Of a stretch of 64,000 nt of DNA, positions 57,803-64,000 are shown in pieces. The stretch spans positions 7,130,001 through 7,194,000 of the forward strand of contig JAFEKR010000001.1 in assembly GCA_019022495.1 (NCBI GenBank), given 5' to 3'. How positions within the stretch are numbered: the stretch's first letter is position 1; each line of letters opens with the position of its first letter. Under the pieces are notes generated by a model. It saw nothing but the letters and a program-made list of their open reading frames with translations. It did no database searches and was not told the DNA's origin. The stretch comes from Epichloe hybrida. Lineage: Eukaryota > Ascomycota > Sordariomycetes > Hypocreales > Clavicipitaceae. The position numbers were made by a program, and so were the translations under genes.

Positions 57803-58097
57803 AGGGGGCTTTCTTCTTCTTCCTTCATTTATTTTTAAGCTGGTGGCATTTGTTTCACAGCGTGAATGACAGCCAAGTTCAGGCATTGGCTGGTTGGATC
57901 ACTGAATTTGTATATATACCACGTCTTTAGAAAAACTAGAGCAAGCAAGACGTACACATAATGAGAAGACACGACGCCATTACGATCTAGATGTGTTGAT
58001 ACAATGACATCTTTATTGCGGTGTTGCCACACCCTTACAATCAAATGGTTTTATCCTCCAGACCTTGCATAACTCATTGATTGATACGGGATTCTCG

Positions 58098-59152
58098 TTA
58101 TTCAGCAGCAGAGTCGTCCGGCCCTCTAGTGAGAATGGCTGCAGAGCCCTGCCCAGGTGTCCGCCCCGTCTTCTTCTTCGCAGCCTCTTCTTGCTTCTCC
58201 TGCTCGATTACCTTCACATAGCCCTCAATTTCCTCGGTAGGTAGAATCTCCATGGCAGCACCCGGAGCCATTAGAGCGATCTCGATGTTCTTCGCGCCAG
58301 TCTGAACAACTTCAAGAAGAGACTTGATTGCCAAGCGAATAGTCGTCTCCCGGTCCATATCTTCCTTGTAATTGCGCTCGAGAAACTCGCGCACTGTCTT
58401 GCTAGATCGACCGATTGCGTTGGCTTTCCTACATTGATTGTAAGCTGAGATGCTGTTTGTTTGGGAGGGAGAGCATCCCGCGATTTGAACATACCAAGCT
58501 GAGTAAATGCCCGATGGTTCGGTTTGGAATAGTCTGGGAACCTTGCTGCCGGGATCAAAGCCAACGACAAGCGTGCTGATACCAAATGGTCGCACACCGC
58601 CAGCCTGGGTGTATCGTTGCTGCACACCAGCGACATACTTGGTGATGTAGTCAATGGTTACCGGGTCCTCCACGGATAGGCGGTGGGATTGGGCTTCTAA
58701 TCGGGCTTTGTCGACGAGGATTCGCGCATCAGCATTGAGGCCAGCAAAGGCCAAGGCGGCATGGGTGTCGAGGAGCTGGATCTTGGAGGGGGTGATGCGA
58801 GTATCTTGAAGTTTCATTGCTGATCGCTTCTCGCATCCTAGTACGACAACATCTTTTCCCTTGACGCCGACAGCGCAGGTTCCTAGTGTCAAATGTCAAA
58901 ATCCATTACCCCACGGAGCAAACAGGCTTGACCATCAGCGTACCTCTTTTGACAGCTTCGCCAGCATATTCAACCTGGAAGACGTGTCCATCCGGACTTT
59001 CTGGAAGTTAGACAAAGTGTGGAGCATATTGAGGCATCGAGAGAATCGAACCTGAAGACTATAGACGGTGAACACGGTCAGTGCATGGGAATGAGGCGGG
59101 TGGTGGGCCATCCCAACTTACCAGAGAGAGCTCTGTCATAACCGGAAGCCAT
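58098..59152 (-). CDS. pre6: 20S proteasome subunit alpha-4 (Pre6/PSMA7)
   Basis: Five exons (59122-59152, 59052-59058, 58944-58996, 58495-58882, 58098-58428) give 269 residues. Exon 2 is a seven-base microexon (TCTTCAG) that supplies the bases for Val-Phe-Ser in [20 protein letters not shown], the alpha-subunit N-terminal signature. The rest reads [53 protein letters not shown], and [20 protein letters not shown], all specific for alpha-4. Alpha subunits form the outer gate rings of the 20S core and lack the catalytic Thr. Frames across all four introns are consistent (phases 1, 2, 1, 2). The C-terminal tail is Lys/Glu-rich and about 10-15 residues longer than in yeast. It converges with the Hot13-like gene. 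Confidence 0.93.
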
Positions 59153-60404
59153 TGTTACGAATCGATATGGAATGTCGCGTTTGCTTGTCAATTCTTGAGG
59201 CTGTGCGCAGAGAATGCAAGCGCAAGTTGAAAAAAGTGCGTAGCTGGGCCGGGGATGCCAGTTGGGTTGAAGTTGAAGGCGTCACTGCGATGACTCCGAT
59301 GAGGTATGTAGGTTCATCGAGAGCTTCGTCAGTCTAGCAGCCTGCCCACCACAACAACAAGGCTGCTAGAGGAAGCTAATACCCCGTGCACCAACCTGCT
59401 CCGGGCACGGATTAACTTGCAAGCGGACCTGTGCACAGTGTTTTCCCGCACCACTTCTTGCCCTCGCACGGCAGCAAAGGTTATCATTACAGATAGCCAA
59501 GGGAATAATATCAAGGAAATTCACAATATGCATTGGTGATGCACTCTCTGTATTTTCTCTCCAGCGTTTGTTAGTTCTGTATTCTACCTTTGGCGGAAGT
59601 ACCAAGAAAGAGAGACGACTACATGCCCACTCCCCGGTTCAATATCTTCCGTACTTTCCAACCGTATTCAAGTTGGGGGAAAGCAGTCATGATAGGGTTA
59701 TCCATTTTATGCTCGGCAGGCTTCTATACTTTCAGGGGCTATCATAAATGATCAGCCGGCCCGGCCAAGCAATTTTTTGGCGTTTGATTTTCTTTTGCGG
59801 GGTCGCTGCAGGGGGAACTTGGGGAGACTCTGCATGAGGCGGACGTGAAGTACTCCGTATGTACGTATATATGTGCAAGGACAAGAGCAAGCGGGAAAAG
59901 TAGATCAGATATAGGGCTACTTCGTCACCGCGAAGCAACCTAGGACATGAAACGTTTGTAGAACGCGTGATATCCCTCCACAAATCACAACTTTGAACTC
60001 AACCTTCACAGCCAACATGCGCAGACGCACACCGGTACCAACGCCGAGCCATTCGCCGACGTTAAATGCCAGTGTGCGCTCCATCGCTGCATACAAGTCT
60101 AGAATAACCTCCGCGCCAAACTAGCCGAGGGCTCGAAAGAAGAGGTTTGCGTGCGTCTGACCAAAGCATGGTGGTACCCTTTTTTTATGCCTGTCACAAC
60201 TCAAAATGAACGGGAGAGGTTCCTTGAAATCAGTTTTTGGCCACTGCAGCTGCCAAGGCTTGTCGTCCAACATTTACTCCGTCAAGAGGTCTTGAGGGAC
60301 CTTGTGCAGGAGCCAGCAGCACCCACCAGGCGGCTTCATCCATCGATGGCGTGCCGAATCCGACCAACGACACCCATGGGCAGTCGACGAACGCGGAATT
60401 CGAT
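59153..60404. other. 1.25-kb intergenic region
   Basis: No gene is supported. The left part should be the promoter of the alpha-4 gene and the right part the 3' region of the NAD synthetase gene. One exact TACTCCGTA lies at 59851-59859. Short open frames around 60151-60492 are antisense to the last exons of the NAD synthetase gene and are not real. Confidence 0.55.
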
Positions 60405-63291
60405 CTATGTCTCCTTTCTGGCCTTCCTCTCCAGGGCCTCAACCCTTTCGTCGATCTTCTTGAATGACCAGCTCTCGAAAGCAGGCGGGTAAACGAATGG
60501 GCGGAGGTCGAACCGGTGGTCGTCAGGGCTATAGGACTCGCCTGCGTGATGTCAGCCAAGAGCAGTCGGTTGAGGAGTCGGGCGTCTCACAATGGTACGC
60601 CGGACATGCAATTGTCTGCTTATGACGGTTAATGCTGTTATTAGTTAGTTTACCATGCCAATCATGGTTTCCTAGGAATTGAGCTCAACATGCCTGTAAA
60701 AGTGAAAGAACCTCTTCACCTGTTTCACAGCGTTAGCAGGCCGATGGTTAGTCGCCAAGACTGACAGCTCACCTTGTCTGCAATCTCACGCGGTGTAATG
60801 CCCTCATTATTCCATTCACTCTGTAGGCGGAGGAAACAGCCGTAAGGGCCGAGCTTGTTAACCTTTCGAAGGGCACCAAATCTGGACAACTCTTTGTATG
60901 TGAAGCCCATATCTGCCTCATCCGATTGAACCTGTGTGTGTATAAGCGTGAGTTCCAATTTCGAAGAGTGCCTGTGGCCAAGTGAACTAACATAGTCTGA
61001 CGTAATCGGCTCGAGCTCAGCTGTAGGGGTAGCGTGGATGAAGTCCCCGAGAACGGGCATGTCAAAGTTCTGGACAGACCAGGTAATGAATCTTATGAGA
61101 TCGACCTTGCTGATCGAGCCGATAGGGCTGATGTCGGCGGAGGAGCCTGAGGCAGTTAGCTTGATCCACGACTGCCACTTGTAAGCTCCAATATATGGGA
61201 AGCAGGAGAATCCAAGTATGTGAGGACGTACAGTCATACTTGGTAAGATCTAGATAGGACGTCAGCGCAACGTTTCAACAAGTTGGAGGGTCCTACTCAC
61301 ATCCGCGCAGGTATTCGTCCACGTTTGAGCTTCCAAGGACTAGCAATGAGCCGCCGCCAGGCCGTTTTCTGGCCTCGCATAGTTGTTGGGCGAAGTAGTA
61401 GGTGAGTACCTGTCGTTCCTTACTGTAAGCAAGGTGCACAATAGGGGCTATGCGTGGCCGCAAAGGGGGAAAGGCGCACCATCCGTGATCTAGCTTGGAT
61501 GTTTTGCAGAGCCAAATTCTGCGTGTTCGAACCCCCATGAACTATTAGACCGTATTTTTTTTTAGCAGACGGATTGGAGCATGGAATCCCGCTGTCGTCG
61601 AATGACACAAAACGCCCGTACTGACCTTTAAACTGGGGGGTGAAGCCGGTGGCCTGGGTAAGAATGTCCTTGGCTGAGTGGAATATGGTGTCCATGTTCA
61701 CGTCCTTGTGGTACGCCCCAATTCTTGCGGCTAGATCATTGGCCCTTCGTCGGGTTTCCTTACTGCTCTGGGCTTCCATTCCTAAATACACCGTGTGTAA
61801 GATCTGGTTGCAGAGCGCCTCCGCCGTCTCAGGCAACTCGGTCGAGTATACAGCGATGCGCTTCATGTCGGCAATAACCTGCTGATTACCTTGCTTCGCG
61901 GCAGAAACAGCCAGACGGCACATGGAGTATACAATCATTGCAGTGGCGCAACTATCAATGCCACCGCTCAATGCAAGTTGAAAACCTGCCGCCCCGGACC
62001 TGCGAAGGAAGTCCCATAACCAACAAGCGGGACCAAGGGCGATTTCTTCTTCAGGAACATGATACTTTGGCGGGCGCGAGGGAGTCGGCGAGCGTAGTAG
62101 ATCATCATCGCCGCTGCTTAAGCAGAAATCAAGCTCGATGCGTTGATACTCGTGGGCTTCTACCGCTTGTTGGCCTCGTGAAGGAGAGCATCGGGCAGCT
62201 CTGACTTCTTCAAGATCAACTGTGGCAACGATGACTTCGACCTCGTTTAGCCTGCGAAACAATGAGCCATGCTTTCCTTCAGCTTTTCAAAGTACAGAGG
62301 GTCAAGCAGCATAGCATCTTACGAGAACTGAGACGACTGCCCAACAAGTTCCCCGTTGACAAAGATCATGGCGCAGCCATCGTAGTATAGTCTGTCACCA
62401 TCACACTGGAGGGAGCCTGAGGTAAGCTCTTCATGTTTGCCGCAAAACGAGAAGAAGTTTCACTCCCCAGGCCCCAGGCAGGAGAACGAGTGGCCTGGGC
62501 AGTGAGTGTCTTTGGAGAGCGAGGGACGTACGCCTATCTGGTTGGAGTAAAGGTAGACCCCTCCATTCTTGCGAGTAGCCTCCGAGATGAGCGCAATGCG
62601 CTGGTCCAACTTGCGAAGAGAGTGGTGGCTGCCGCTGCTGTTTGTGAAGATCTCGACGCCGTTGAGCCCCCTGGGGCTCCATCAGCTTTATATATCAACT
62701 ACGCGTCAAGGCTGGCACTTCAACGTACATTTCTATGTGGGGGCTGTTTGGGGTAAAGAGCTCCTCGCAAGTCTCGGCAGCTAGGCAGGTGTCAATGGTA
62801 GAGAGAACGACATCGCCAATAGGGACCTGGCGACAGCCTTGATGCTCCTGGACTCGAGGCGGGAGAAAGTACTGCTCGACGTATCGCGGCCTCTTCCACG
62901 GCGTGAAGAAGCGCATCTCGCGGAAGTTTCCTTCGTTGGCAAGGTAAAGCTTTGGCCGAAAGCAGATGATCTTACCGTCGAGGATAATAGCGCGCGCATT
63001 ATACCTGCAGTTACGGTGAAGGAGAGGAAGGCCAACATCAATTATGATGCCGTGCAGAGACTCGTCAGTCAGGATAGAGTACAGCGAGTCCCACGAGTTT
63101 TCGTACACCTCGTTCTCGAGGAAGTGGTCCAAACACCCGTATCCTGTAATCTCGAGCTCGGGTCCGACGCGCAAAGCCGCGCCCTCCTTCTTGGCATCGT
63201 GAATGCTCTGTTTGATCCTCCGGAGGTTGTGTTCAAAGTCCAGAGCCCACTGGTTGAGCGCACATGTTGCAACTCGGACGAGATGTACCAT
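60405..63291 (-). CDS. qns1: Glutamine-dependent NAD+ synthetase
   Basis: Eleven exons (62729-63291, 62532-62670, 62323-62405, 61480-62251, 61301-61409, 61232-61249, 60992-61146, 60773-60931, 60694-60719, 60591-60634, 60405-60541) give 734 residues, close to yeast Qns1 (714). It converts deamido-NAD to NAD+, the last step of NAD biosynthesis. The N-terminal nitrilase-type glutaminase has the Glu ([12 protein letters not shown]), Lys ([16 protein letters not shown]) and Cys ([14 protein letters not shown]) catalytic residues. The synthetase half has the P-loop [44 protein letters not shown] and [20 protein letters not shown]. Two exons are tiny (18 and 26 nt). The intron after exon 9 starts with GC (AG-GCATGT) instead of GT; only this site joins HFY-S-INRHK. 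Total coding length is an exact multiple of three. Confidence 0.92.
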
Positions 63292-63737
63292 GATTGCGTG
63301 ATATGGACGAGCGGACAAAGAGCGAAGGTGGAGGCCAAGGCTTACTTACCGAAGTCGGTCTTCCCACCCACAGAGGTGAATTTTGTACAACGTGAAACCA
63401 ATCACCCGATGTTTATCCAGAGAAAAGCTCAAGAAGATGGAGAACGAATTGCCTCTTTCTCCAAAACTTCTCATCAAACTCCAAAGGAATAGTTGCTAAG
63501 AAAATTTGGGAATTTTATTAAACTCTTAAAAACAAAAATAAAGAGGTTTAATTTGAGTTTTTGCTCGCCTTTCTATGACTTCGACCCAGGCCATGCAGTG
63601 TGCATTCCTTCTAAGCTCAAATAATCAAAAACACGGACATTAGATGTTATCTCGCTCTAACCCAAACGCTAATGTGAAAACTAATACCGATAGATACAAA
63701 CTCCCGTCTGAGACCTCGCTCAAGCAAATAAACAGTT
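63292..63737. other. Intergenic region near the right edge
   Basis: About 450 bp, AT-rich in the middle (63490-63560). It should hold the promoter of the NAD synthetase gene and the 3' end of the partial gene to the right. No gene is seen. Confidence 0.5.
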
Positions 63738-64000
63738 TCAAAGCCCACTCTCCGAGAAAGGAGCAAAAAAAAGCCCCATCTCGGTCCATTGCTGTTCCTG
63801 CAAGATATTGCTAACGTGCTGACCCGCATCCACGACGGGCTGGAAGATGGCTGCGTGGACGGCCTCGATGGATCGGTGGAACAGAAGCAGGCACATCCAG
63901 TAATAGACCATCATGAGACCGGTCTGCGAGTCTCGGACCGTGAAGGGGTTTTTAAACGGAATGTCGCCCGTCATTGCATCGAGGTCGTCCACCCAAAATG
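63738..64000 (-). CDS. Partial gene cut by the window edge, possibly a fungal transcription factor C-terminus
   Basis: The frame is open to the end of the window and has no start inside it. The visible 87 residues include DDLDAMTGDIPFKNPFTVRD followed by a hydrophobic helix GLMMVYYWMCLLLFHRSIEA and a helix ending NILQEQQ. This pattern resembles the C-terminal helical segments of fungal Zn2Cys6-type regulators (Fungal_trans_2-like region), but no DNA-binding domain is in view, so this is a weak inference. The last 15 residues before the stop may be intron read-through rather than true coding sequence. Confidence 0.4.
   Translation of the reverse strand, partial: FWVDDLDAMTGDIPFKNPFTVRDSQTGLMMVYYWMCLLLFHRSIEAVHAAIFQPVVDAGQHVSNILQEQQWTEMGLFFAPFSESGL

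Noticed and set aside
60151..60492. Plus-strand open frame near the NAD synthetase 3' end
   Set aside because: It overlaps the last exon of qns1 in antisense and has no features of its own.

Overview
This window is nuclear DNA from a filamentous ascomycete fungus, most likely a Sordariomycete and probably Hypocreales. The evidence is intron-rich genes with short (about 50-110 bp) GT-AG introns carrying CTAAC/CTGAC-like branch sites, a fungal PMA1 proton pump, a NUC-2/Pho81 phosphate sensor, an Erf4 homologue and a TRK potassium transporter. There are no bacterial operons, no CRISPR array and no phage or plasmid genes. The order-level placement is an inference from gene style, not a database match.

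Layout from left to right. 0.5-9 kb: a DEAH-box RNA helicase (DHX35-like, minus) diverges from a CUE-domain protein (plus), followed by a six-exon SPX-ankyrin Pho81/NUC-2 homologue (plus). 9-13 kb: an AT-rich inverted-repeat element resembling a MITE, a small four-helix membrane protein (minus), an intron-containing tRNA-Gly(GCC) (plus) and a DCAF4-like WD40 protein (minus). 13.4-17.1 kb: the plasma-membrane H+-ATPase PMA1 (minus) with an unusual 904-bp first intron, preceded by a 6.8-kb gene-free upstream region full of simple repeats and of a short palindromic motif. 23.9-30 kb: a Nrd1/Seb1-type CID-RRM RNA-binding protein and a DUF4203 (TMEM198-like) membrane protein that carries an apparent one-base frameshift, both minus. 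30-35 kb: a second gene-free stretch. 35-39 kb: a coiled-coil membrane protein of unknown role (minus) and an Erf4-type palmitoyltransferase partner (plus). 40-44.5 kb: a GFA-family protein, an aldo/keto reductase and an acyl-CoA ligase. 45.7-51.7 kb: a VPS9-domain Rab GEF (plus) convergent with a TRK K+ transporter (minus). 54.4-63.3 kb: the XPB/Ssl2 TFIIH helicase, a Hot13-like CHY zinc-finger protein, proteasome subunit alpha-4 (Pre6) and glutamine-dependent NAD+ synthetase (Qns1). The right edge cuts a further gene that may be a fungal transcription factor.

These are mainly housekeeping genes without a shared pathway; I see no secondary-metabolite cluster or defence island. Membrane energetics is represented twice: PMA1 makes the proton-motive force and TRK uses the resulting membrane potential for K+ uptake. 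I reconstructed exon-intron structures by hand from splice sites, reading-frame continuity and recalled family consensus. Most joined coding lengths come out as exact multiples of three, but no transcript data were available. The most unusual signals are the dispersed TACTCCGTA palindrome half-site (19 exact copies found, all intergenic), the frameshift near 29.3 kb, several extreme splicing arrangements (a 7-nt microexon, a start codon split by an intron, a GC-AG intron) and the inverted-repeat element near 9.2 kb.
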